Below the pieces are notes generated by a model. The model made no database searches. It was not told the DNA's origin and saw nothing but the letters and a program-made list of their open reading frames with translations. Positions 52,258 to 59,818 of a DNA stretch of 64,000 nt are shown here, piece by piece (position 1 is the first letter of the stretch; the number at the start of each line of letters is the position of its first letter). The DNA is from Niastella populi (GTDB lineage: Bacteria > Bacteroidota > Bacteroidia > Chitinophagales > Chitinophagaceae). The position numbers were made by a program, and so were the translations under genes. The DNA lies in the NCBI RefSeq assembly GCF_002078015.1, contig NZ_LWBP01000078.1, positions 124,001-188,000 on the forward strand, read 5' to 3'.

Positions 52258-53343
52258 TTATTCGTAAATAGAATGAAAGATTGTTTTCAGCTTATCATTG
52301 CCGGTTGTAACAGCCGGCATTTTTTTTATCTGCTCTTCTATATTTTTTATACGGTCTTTAAATACCGGGTGCGTACTAAGGAAAGAAGCGGTTTCAGCAC
52401 CACCGCCGCTTGCTTTCTGCAGCATATTCATCAACTTAACCATACCCTGTAAATTAATGTTGTTCTTTGCCATCAGTTTAAGCCCGTTGTCATCGGCTTC
52501 CGTTTCGAGCGAGCGGGAATACTCTAAACTTTTTAACGCATTTGCATTATCAACTACCACGGCCGTAATACCTGTGTCGTTCCCGAAAAGCAGCGCGAGG
52601 AACATTTTGCGGGAAAGATCGCGGAAGATATTACGCAGGGAATGGCGCAATCCAACATGCGAAGACTCATGCCCCAGCAAAGCGGCCAGTTCTTCGGGCG
52701 TTTTCATTTCTTCAAGAATGGTGCTGTATACTACTATATGTCCGCCTGGCATGGCAAAGGCGTTCATTTCATTCGATTCAACAACGGTTATGGTAACCGG
52801 GTAACCAACATCGTACTGTAATTCTTTATAAAACTCGTTCAGGATTGCCGTTTTATTTGCATCGACCTTGTACTGGCCTATCATCGCCTGGTACATTTGT
52901 TCGCCCATACTGATCTCCGTTTCCTTTGAAAAACCGCGGGCAATGCGTTCGCCCAGCCAGGGAATGAACCACAGGTAAAGGCCAAGCAGGATGCCGAGGA
53001 TGATCAATGCAATTATCGACAGCTTGGTCCACACACTGCCCAACACCCGGCCCTGTACATTGCCAAAGGCGCGATGATGCGAGAGCGTTCTTCTAAGCGC
53101 CAGTATCAATTGTTCGTCGCGAATGCTCAGGCGTTCCGTTTCTCCCCTGTTGTTTCTATATTGTAACTCGCTTTGTATGCTTTGCTGTTGAAAACCGGTA
53201 ATATCTTTGGTTAGCCAGTTCACATCTTTTTGCTGGTTATTTTCATCGAGATACCGGATGGTGATGGTAACGGCCGATATAAAAATGGTTGCCGTGTAAA
53301 AACGGCCCGCCGCATCATGGTAAGTAGCAGAATAGGTAGTCAT
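52258..53343 (-). CDS. M48-family metallopeptidase with N-terminal membrane domain
   Basis: 361 residues. An N-terminal beta-rich domain (about 1-95; FYTATIFISAVTITIRYLDENNQQKDVNW), one membrane helix (about 107-130), then the M48 domain: VESNEMNAFAMPGGHIVVYSTILEE, ELAALLGHESSHVGLRHSL (zinc motif H225-E226-H229) and SLETEADDNGLKLMAKN with the third-ligand Glu. Oma1/BepA-like membership is likely; these proteases cut misfolded envelope proteins. The first-domain fusion is common in Bacteroidota. Confidence 0.93.
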   Translation of the reverse strand: MTTYSATYHDAAGRFYTATIFISAVTITIRYLDENNQQKDVNWLTKDITGFQQQSIQSELQYRNNRGETERLSIRDEQLILALRRTLSHHRAFGNVQGRVLGSVWTKLSIIALIILGILLGLYLWFIPWLGERIARGFSKETEISMGEQMYQAMIGQYKVDANKTAILNEFYKELQYDVGYPVTITVVESNEMNAFAMPGGHIVVYSTILEEMKTPEELAALLGHESSHVGLRHSLRNIFRDLSRKMFLALLFGNDTGITAVVVDNANALKSLEYSRSLETEADDNGLKLMAKNNINLQGMVKLMNMLQKASGGGAETASFLSTHPVFKDRIKNIEEQIKKMPAVTTGNDKLKTIFHSIYE

Positions 53344-53371
53344 ATTGGCACTAATATACGAAGTCAGAACA

Positions 53372-53411
53372 AAGTTAACGAGTTAACCGGTTGATGAGTT
53401 GACGGGTTCAC
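53372..53411. repeat. Phrase repeat 'gttaacgagttaaccggttgatgagttgac'
   Basis: In the divergent gap between the M48 and DUF4403 genes. Member of the gttgac/gttaac family. Confidence 0.65.
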
Positions 53412-53560
53412 AAGGATAAGTTCGAAGAACCAAAATTACACTCATATTGCAGGCACAGGATCAAAATAACAAAACCTGGTGTTTTTGGGGCGTTTTGGAA
53501 TTTTGAGATTTTCTTATATACTTCGGTCTTAAATTTGATTATAGAAAGTCTTTCCCGACT

Positions 53561-54979
53561 ATGAAATACATTATTCCTGTAGTAGCTATATTCTTCTGTA
53601 TCACAGCCTGTAACAGCAGCAAAAAAGTAACCATTCAACCAACGGCCGAAACGCCTTCGCGGCTTTTACCGCCATTGCCTTCATCCATTATCAACATTCC
53701 GTTCAAAATTAATATGAAGCCGTTGCTGGCAATGATGGATTCGGGCACTGCCAAAGAATTCACCAATGACAAATGGCCCAACTATACCCCATCGGGCTGC
53801 GATTTTCGTTATAAGTTCCGTTTTGTGCGGTCGCCTTTTACCTTTAGCTGTGTCAATAATAAAGTGATGATCGGTTTCAGGGGCAATTACCAGATCGCCG
53901 GCAGCAAAACGTTGTGCACGTTCGATAAACAGGTATCGCCCTGGGTTAACGGCAGTTGCGGATTTGGCAATGAACCATTGCGCCGGGTTGATCTCAATAT
54001 CAGCTCTACCCTTACCCTGCTGCCCAATCACCAGTTGCTTACCTCAACGAAGCTCGATAAACTGAACCCGCTCGACAAATGTGAGGTCACCCTTATGCAA
54101 ACCGATCTTACGGGCGAAATAATGGACAGTATTAAATCATCTATTGAAACGTACTGCGGTTCCTTCGACAAATTTGTTCAAACCCTTAACAACAACGAAC
54201 TACTGCGCCAGTGGCGTACCGGCGGCAGCCGCGTAATGCCTATCAGCACATACGGATTTTTAAATTTAAACCCATCCATGCTGCGGGTGAGTAAATTCAA
54301 CGTGTTCAGGGATACGTTGTATTTTTCCATTGGCTATACCGGCCAGCCTAAATTCTCTTCCGACAGCCAGCGGCTGGTAACACATGCCGCCCTGCCGCCC
54401 ATAAGCGAAAGTAATTACGTTACGGGCATCAATACCAGCCTCGACGCCGTGTACCAGTACAGCTTTTTCAACAAGCTGATGAACGACAGCTTACGCAACA
54501 AACCATTTGAAGTGGAAGGCCGCACCTTCGTGATAAAAGACGTGAACGTGAGCGGCACCAACGATGGCAAAATACAGGTTGATGTTTCTTTCAGCGGTAA
54601 CCGCAAAGGCGTATTGCACCTGAAAGGAACTCCCGTGCTCGATGTAGAAAAACAGGTGCTGAGTATGCCCGATGTAAGTTTTGCGGTAGATACAAAAGAT
54701 ATGATGGTGAATATAGCCAAGGCATTGTTCCGCAAAAAGATCATGAAACAACTGGCGAACCAGTCGGTACTTGATATTGCGGCACTGATAAACAAAAACA
54801 AGCCGGCTATTGAGGCCAGGTTAAATCAACCGGTAACGCCCTGGATGAGCACTGCCGGCACCTTCCAGGAATTTCGCCTGGTGGGTTTGCTACCGCAGAA
54901 AGATTACATTCAGGTACAGGCATATATTCGCGGCATGTTGATGGTAGTTGGCCAGCCGCCGGTGAGTATGCTGAAGTAA
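53561..54979 (+). CDS. DUF4403-family lipoprotein
   Basis: 472 residues. Lipoprotein signal MKYIIPVVAIFFCITAC with lipid-attachment Cys17. The rest follows the DUF4403 layout: SIINIPFKINMKPLLAMMD, DFRYKFRFVRSPFTFSCVNNKVMIGFRGNYQIAG, a cysteine-rich middle (TFDKQVSPWVNGSCGFGNEPLRRVDLNISSTLTLLPNHQL), PLDKCEVTLMQTDLTGEIMDSIKSSIE, and FVIKDVNVSGTNDGKIQVDVSFSGNRKG. The second half may form the BPI/SMP-like or tubular lipid-binding fold suspected for this family (inference). Confidence 0.9.
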   Translation: MKYIIPVVAIFFCITACNSSKKVTIQPTAETPSRLLPPLPSSIINIPFKINMKPLLAMMDSGTAKEFTNDKWPNYTPSGCDFRYKFRFVRSPFTFSCVNNKVMIGFRGNYQIAGSKTLCTFDKQVSPWVNGSCGFGNEPLRRVDLNISSTLTLLPNHQLLTSTKLDKLNPLDKCEVTLMQTDLTGEIMDSIKSSIETYCGSFDKFVQTLNNNELLRQWRTGGSRVMPISTYGFLNLNPSMLRVSKFNVFRDTLYFSIGYTGQPKFSSDSQRLVTHAALPPISESNYVTGINTSLDAVYQYSFFNKLMNDSLRNKPFEVEGRTFVIKDVNVSGTNDGKIQVDVSFSGNRKGVLHLKGTPVLDVEKQVLSMPDVSFAVDTKDMMVNIAKALFRKKIMKQLANQSVLDIAALINKNKPAIEARLNQPVTPWMSTAGTFQEFRLVGLLPQKDYIQVQAYIRGMLMVVGQPPVSMLK

Positions 54980-55329
54980 TGTGCTGATTTGCTAATGTGC
55001 TGATCTGCTAATGAAAAGCAGCGGATGATACCATTCGGGGAGTTCTTTTTTACTCAGACTACCTGAAATTTCAGGCTTCTACCAATTCCCAATCCCTAAT
55101 TCCCTTTTTGGCTTTCTACCCAATTCCTGCTTCCAAATTCCCAACCCTTTCCATGCTTTCAACCCCATTCCTTTTACCCCGCCTGAAACACCTACCTTTA
55201 CTAAAGAAACATTTTTTTAACATTTTACGCTTCCTGGGCAACCTGCGAACCCATTCCTGCGTAATGGCCATTGAGTTATGAAAAACAAATAGTTAGCAAA
55301 GAAAAATATATTCCCGCAAACCAACACCC
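54980..55329. repeat. Gap with 'gtgctgatttgctaatgtgctgat' and 'ccaattcccaatccc' phrases
   Basis: 54979-55013 holds four gtgctgat/gctaat units directly after the DUF4403 stop; 55078-55160 holds ccaattcccaatccctaattccc variants. A TAccTTTa sequence near 55193-55200 resembles a -7 box for the sigma-factor gene. Confidence 0.6.
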
Positions 55330-55920
55330 TTGCTAGATAACTCAAACATTTCCTCATTACTGAGTGGCTGTCGCAAAAATGATCGCAACAGTCAAAAGGA
55401 GCTATATTACCTGCTCCGTGGATTTGCCATGAAGATATGTTACCGGTATACCAACGCCATGGAAGAATGCGAAGAAATTGTGAATGAGGGGTTTGTAAAA
55501 CTTTTCAAAAATATTCACCAATTTGATGAAACCAGGCAGGAAGATACCTTACTGTCGCTGAAGGGGTGGTTCAAACGAATCCTGATCAATACCTGTATCG
55601 ATCATTACCGCAAAACCAACTCATCGGTAAATGGCCATGTGCTTACACATGAATCTGAAACCATTGCCGACCAGGGGGAGAACGGAATTGATATGCTATC
55701 GTACAAAGAAATTATTGAAGCGATCCGGTTACTTTCGCCGGCTTACCGGGCAGTCTTCAATCTGTTCGTGATAGAAGGGCTTAGCCACGAAGAAATATCG
55801 CAAACACTGGGCATTTCGGTTGGCGCCTCAAAATCCAATCTCTCCAAGGCCAGAGACAACCTAAGAAAACTTTTGCAGAATAAAAATATTATAAAAGCGT
55901 ATGTATCCCCTCCACGATAA
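55330..55920 (+). CDS. ECF-type RNA polymerase sigma-70 factor
   Basis: 196 residues. The start is TTG at 55330: an in-frame TAG lies upstream and the first in-frame ATG would delete region 2. Region 2: QKELYYLLRGFAMKICYRYTNAMEECEEIVNEGFVKLFKNIHQFDE, LKGWFKRILINTCIDHYRK. Region 4: LLSPAYRAVFNLFVIEGLSHEEISQTLGISVGASKSNLSKARDNLRKLLQ, with the helix-turn-helix. It overlaps the following gene by 20 bp and so is translationally coupled to it; the partner's N-terminus may be its regulator. Confidence 0.94.
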   Translation: MLDNSNISSLLSGCRKNDRNSQKELYYLLRGFAMKICYRYTNAMEECEEIVNEGFVKLFKNIHQFDETRQEDTLLSLKGWFKRILINTCIDHYRKTNSSVNGHVLTHESETIADQGENGIDMLSYKEIIEAIRLLSPAYRAVFNLFVIEGLSHEEISQTLGISVGASKSNLSKARDNLRKLLQNKNIIKAYVSPPR

Positions 55921-57475
55921 AGACCTAGACCGTTTAAGCCGCGAAGCTTCAGAGCACTTCGAGGTGGAGCCAGGCGCTTCTGGATGGGCCAGTCTGGAAA
56001 TGCGCCTGGATAGCGAATTGCCGCAAAAGAAGAAAAAGCGGCGATTCCTGTTCTGGTTGTTTTTCATTTCCGCCACAACCGGCGGCGCTTTGATCGGCAT
56101 ATTGAAATATCAACCGGCAACTCCATTAGAAAAAAATGTAACTGGTGTTGTGTCGCCAGCCGGTAAAGCCGTGCCCGCGCCACCCGATGCACCGGTTCAA
56201 AACCCAGCCCGCGCCAATATAACAGATGCCGTACCCGGCAAATCAACAACCGGTAACAATACCCCGGTGGCGCCCTCCCGGGCTGATGCCACTCCGCAAA
56301 CTGTAACCGGCGGCGCCAGGCCCGTTAACACATCACCCAACCCAACAACTGCGCCGGTAACGGTTAAAGAGATTCCTGTTCCCGCTGCGCCGGTAAACAC
56401 AACGCCCGGTAAGAACTCAACCCAAACATTTGCCAAAACCGATAAGAACAATACTTCAAAACCCGGTACAAAAAGGCAGGGTGTCATTAAAACGCCGCTT
56501 GACTTAAACTACGCTCCCATTGAGCGAGGTAACAATACCAACAGCGCGGCAACAATAACCAAAAAGTCAAAACGCAAACCGGGTAAACAACAGTCCATAA
56601 CCGCCGGTCAACATCAACAAACAATACAACCAGGGAACAACAGTACGCCCGGGCCCGATACAAAAATAACCGCCGAAGATCAACAGGTAACTGCCAGCCA
56701 GCCCGATCAAACAAACGCGTCAACGCCTCAACAGCCAGCAACGACAGCAGCTGCTGCGGAAAAGAAAGATGCAGCAACCGGGGTTGTCGCCGATTCAACT
56801 AAAAAAGAGGAAGCTCCTGTTGTAAAAAAGGAAAGCGACCGCAAGCAGGACAGGAAAGTAAAAGGGCTGGAACTGGGTGTTATGGCCGGTCCGGACCTGA
56901 CCACCGCGAACTTCGGGGGCGCTTATAAAACCGGTTATAACTTTGGCTTACAGGCAGGCTACCGGTTATCGAACCGCTGGTCGGTAAATACCGGCATCAT
57001 TTACACTAAAAAATTCTATAAGGCCGACAGCCAGGATTTCCATTACAAAATGCCCTGGAACTATAAGCTGAAGAACGTAGAAGGCAACTGCTCTATGTGG
57101 GAGATACCGGTGAACGTACGGTACGATTTCTCTTACAATGACAAACGCCGCTGGTTTGCAAGCACCGGTTTGTCGACCTACCTTATGGATAAAGAGTACT
57201 ACGATATTTACTATACCTATAATGGTAACCCTAATTATCCGCCGTACCCTTACGCGTCAGATTCCAATTCGAATTATTTCTTCTCCATCTGGAACCTGTC
57301 GGCCGGCATGGAACGCTCATTAGGAAAACATTTCAGCATACAGGCCGAACCGTATTTGAAAATACCGTTGAAGGGATTGGGCGCAGGCACCATGCGAATG
57401 ACCAGTTACGGCATTTTATTTACCCTTAAGTATAAACCAACGTTCAACTCAAAAAGATCGGGTACAGGGAAATAG
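55901..57475 (+). CDS. Envelope-spanning protein: cytoplasmic anti-sigma-like N-terminus, one helix, long linker, outer-membrane barrel
   Basis: 524 residues. Residues 1-47 are charged and cytoplasmic (DKDLDRLSREASEHFEVEPGASGWASLEMRLDSELPQKKKKRR), followed by one membrane helix (about 49-68). Residues 70-320 are a Pro/Thr/Asn/Gln-rich disordered linker. Residues about 325-524 form a PorT-like barrel (LELGVMAGPDLTTANF, YNFGLQAGYRLSNRWSVNTGIIYTKKFY, WEIPVNVRYDF, ..., MTSYGILFTLKYKP). The gene order sigma factor-this gene, with 20-bp overlap, suggests that it holds or releases the sigma factor in response to an outer-membrane state (inference). Confidence 0.78.
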   Translation: MYPLHDKDLDRLSREASEHFEVEPGASGWASLEMRLDSELPQKKKKRRFLFWLFFISATTGGALIGILKYQPATPLEKNVTGVVSPAGKAVPAPPDAPVQNPARANITDAVPGKSTTGNNTPVAPSRADATPQTVTGGARPVNTSPNPTTAPVTVKEIPVPAAPVNTTPGKNSTQTFAKTDKNNTSKPGTKRQGVIKTPLDLNYAPIERGNNTNSAATITKKSKRKPGKQQSITAGQHQQTIQPGNNSTPGPDTKITAEDQQVTASQPDQTNASTPQQPATTAAAAEKKDAATGVVADSTKKEEAPVVKKESDRKQDRKVKGLELGVMAGPDLTTANFGGAYKTGYNFGLQAGYRLSNRWSVNTGIIYTKKFYKADSQDFHYKMPWNYKLKNVEGNCSMWEIPVNVRYDFSYNDKRRWFASTGLSTYLMDKEYYDIYYTYNGNPNYPPYPYASDSNSNYFFSIWNLSAGMERSLGKHFSIQAEPYLKIPLKGLGAGTMRMTSYGILFTLKYKPTFNSKRSGTGK

Positions 57476-57507
57476 TTGACGAGTTGACGGGTTGACGGGT
57501 TGACGGC
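57475..57507. repeat. Tandem 'gttgacgggttgacgggttgacg'
   Basis: Four near-perfect 9-10-nt units beginning at the stop codon of the preceding gene. Confidence 0.75.
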
Positions 57508-57601
57508 TTAATACGGTTCCTGCGGTTTTTTCGTAGTACCAGGGCCGCATAGCATCTGCAATCATAAATATCTGCACATATCACTTTAAAAGTAGCACCA
57601 C

Positions 57602-57632
57602 GCTGCCCCGATATACTGGGGCAGCTTTTTTT
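57602..57632 (+). terminator. Terminator of the sigma-factor operon
   Basis: GCTGCCCC-8 nt-GGGGCAGC followed by TTTTTTT. Confidence 0.92.
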
Positions 57633-57692
57633 ATGATCAAAACCGCTGCAAGCTTCGGGCGGCTTTGCATAAGGAACCAGGAACATAAAAAC

Positions 57693-58076
57693 TTATACTA
57701 CTTCAAACCATAACTTCTTCTGGTCGTTCCAGTCCCCATTATAATTAATGAATAATTCTTCTCCCTTTTTGATGGCCCGCACGGTTTTTATGGAGATGAG
57801 ATCGTGCTCATAATCCATTTCATATTCGCAGTTCGATTTGTAAGAATGATTATAAATGGGAACATACCCCAGCGCCATACAGATCTGATCGTGGTTGTCG
57901 CCCCATTCAAAAATATAATCGTGTAACAAGGTTTGATCAATAAGCTGGCGGTCTTTTTTGGTCATAACGATCACCGGTGCCATTTCAATAACGGTGCCTG
58001 CCTTTAGTTTTTCTGATGTAAATACCCCCCTGCCCATTTCTTTTGTAGGGGCGATGTACAGACAAGGTAATATCAT
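57693..58076 (-). CDS. SET-domain protein
   Basis: 127 residues from the ATG at 58074-58076 (MILPCLYIAPTKEMGRGVFTSEKLKAG); a longer frame to 58112 is possible. Compact SET domain: GRGVFTSEKLKAGTVIEMAPVIVM, the NHSYKSNCEY motif (NHS...N of the SAM-binding knot) and VRAIKKGEELFINYNGDW. SET proteins methylate protein lysines; bacterial ones of this size are of unknown substrate. Probably acquired long ago; codon use looks like that of its neighbours. Confidence 0.9.
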   Translation of the reverse strand: MILPCLYIAPTKEMGRGVFTSEKLKAGTVIEMAPVIVMTKKDRQLIDQTLLHDYIFEWGDNHDQICMALGYVPIYNHSYKSNCEYEMDYEHDLISIKTVRAIKKGEELFINYNGDWNDQKKLWFEVV

Positions 58077-58123
58077 TAGTAATATTATTTGGAAACGGGT
58101 TACAATATACACGTAACCGACGA

Positions 58124-58307
58124 ATCAATTGGCAATTGGCAAGAAATTCCAATTGGCAATACGCAATTGGCAAGGGTTACCTATTTTTTAGGACCACCGG
58201 CTCTTTGCCAATTTCATATAGCTTTTCGCTTTGGGCTTTAGCACCTTGCGGTTATTGCCAATTGCCTATTGATTTTTGCCGATTGCCTGTTGTCTATTGT
58301 CAATTGA
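58124..58307. repeat. Phrase repeat 'caattggcaattggcaag'
   Basis: Tandem caattggcaattggcaagaa and, further on, ttgccaattgcctattg/ttgccgattgcctgttgtctattgtcaattg; the second arm is complementary to the first. Fills the SET-mgtE gap. Confidence 0.7.
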
Positions 58308-58320
58308 TTAAATTTGACCC

Positions 58321-59703
58321 ATGAGCACGGAAATAGAAAATGCCAGAGAACGTTTCCTGCACCTGATGCGCCAGGAAGATGTGTTACAGATGCGGGAGTT
58401 CCTGAACGACCAGAATATCAGCGAGGTGGCTGAACTGATCAACGAGTTTCCCGAATATTCGAGCCAGATCATTGGCAATATGAGTATTCACCGGGCGGCC
58501 AGCGTGTTCAAGATCCTCGATCTGCCCGCCCAGAAAGAGATCATCGGGGAATTGACGCCCTTCAAAACCGCCGAGCTGCTGAACGAACTGCCGGCCGATG
58601 ACCGTACGGCATTTCTGGAAGAGCTCCCCAGCGAGGTGGTAAAAGAGCTTATCAAACTGCTCGACCCCGATGAGCGCCGCGTAACGTTGTCGCTGCTCGG
58701 CTATCCCGAAAGCAGCGTAGGCCGGCTGATGACCCCCGATTATATCGCCGTTGGGGTTGACTGGACCCTTCAGGAAGTGCTCGAGCACATCAGGGAAGTG
58801 GGTAAAGACAGTGAAACCATCGATGTGATCTATGTAGTGAACGACCGCGGTGAATTTGTCGATGACGTGCGTATTCGCGAGATCATTCTTACCCCACCCC
58901 TGAAAAGAGTAGAAGAAATTATAGATAACCGTTATATTACCCTGAATGTAAATGACGACCAGGAAATAGCCAACCAGATCTTTAAAATGAACAACCGCAT
59001 GGCCCTGCCGGTGGTGGATGATAAAAACATCCTGCTGGGGATCGTTACCATCGATGACGTGCTGTGGGTGGCCAATGAAGAGTTCAGTGAGGACATTCAG
59101 AAGATCGGGGGTACCGAAGCCCTTGACGAACCCTACCTCGAAATGCCCATTATGAAACTCTTCAAAAAAAGGGTTGTATGGCTTATCGTGCTGTTCCTTG
59201 GCGAAATGCTAACAGCCACCGCTATGGGCTATTTTGAAGATGAGATCGCCAAAGCCGTTGTGCTGGCCCTGTTCGTTCCCCTTATTATATCAAGCGGAGG
59301 TAACAGCGGCTCACAGGCTTCTACCCTTATAATTCAGGCCATGGCCGTAGGCGAGATCCACATTTCAGACTGGTGGCGCGTAATGCGGCGGGAGATCATT
59401 TCGGGGTTGATGCTGGGCACTATACTCGGACTGATCGGCTTTATACGGGTAGCCTTATGGAACAGTATCTTTCATACCTATGGCGCCCACACCGTGCTTA
59501 TCGGCAGCACCGTAGGCTTTTCATTGATAGGTGTTGTGCTTTGGGGCACCGTATCGGGGTCTATGCTGCCTATTATATTAAAAAAACTGGGCGCCGACCC
59601 GGCCACTTCGTCGGCCCCTTTTGTTGCTACGCTTGTTGATGTAACCGGACTGGTGATCTACTTCTCGGTAGCCTACGTGTTTTTAAGCGGAATTCTATTG
59701 TAG
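58321..59703 (+). CDS. mgtE: Magnesium transporter MgtE
   Basis: 460 residues. N-terminal helical domain (LNDQNISEVAELINEFPEYSSQIIGNMSIHRAASVFKILDLPAQKEIIGEL, ..., PDERRVTLSLLGYPESSVGRLMTPDYIAVG), two CBS domains (about 140-265, including MALPVVDDKNILLGIVTIDDV), then a membrane domain of five helices (VVWLIVLFLGEMLTATAMGYFEDEIAKAVVLALFVPLIISSGGNSGSQASTLIIQAMAVGEI, with the conserved SSGGNSGSQ pore motif). Mg2+ channel, gated by cytoplasmic Mg2+. Confidence 0.97.
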   Translation: MSTEIENARERFLHLMRQEDVLQMREFLNDQNISEVAELINEFPEYSSQIIGNMSIHRAASVFKILDLPAQKEIIGELTPFKTAELLNELPADDRTAFLEELPSEVVKELIKLLDPDERRVTLSLLGYPESSVGRLMTPDYIAVGVDWTLQEVLEHIREVGKDSETIDVIYVVNDRGEFVDDVRIREIILTPPLKRVEEIIDNRYITLNVNDDQEIANQIFKMNNRMALPVVDDKNILLGIVTIDDVLWVANEEFSEDIQKIGGTEALDEPYLEMPIMKLFKKRVVWLIVLFLGEMLTATAMGYFEDEIAKAVVLALFVPLIISSGGNSGSQASTLIIQAMAVGEIHISDWWRVMRREIISGLMLGTILGLIGFIRVALWNSIFHTYGAHTVLIGSTVGFSLIGVVLWGTVSGSMLPIILKKLGADPATSSAPFVATLVDVTGLVIYFSVAYVFLSGILL

Positions 59704-59790
59704 TGTCGAATATCGAATGATCAAATTATAAATGTTGAAATAATACACTCCCACTTCGAAATTCACCATTCAACATTACATAATTCAATA
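59703..59790. repeat. Phrase repeat 'tcgaatatcgaatgatcaaatt'
   Basis: Starts at the mgtE stop: tgtcgaatatcgaatgatc, aaatgttgaaataat, and caccattcaacattacataattcaatatt; same family as 9762-9800. Confidence 0.6.
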
Positions 59791-59818
59791 TTTTCGGCCT
59801 TTACGTTAATTTGTATAC

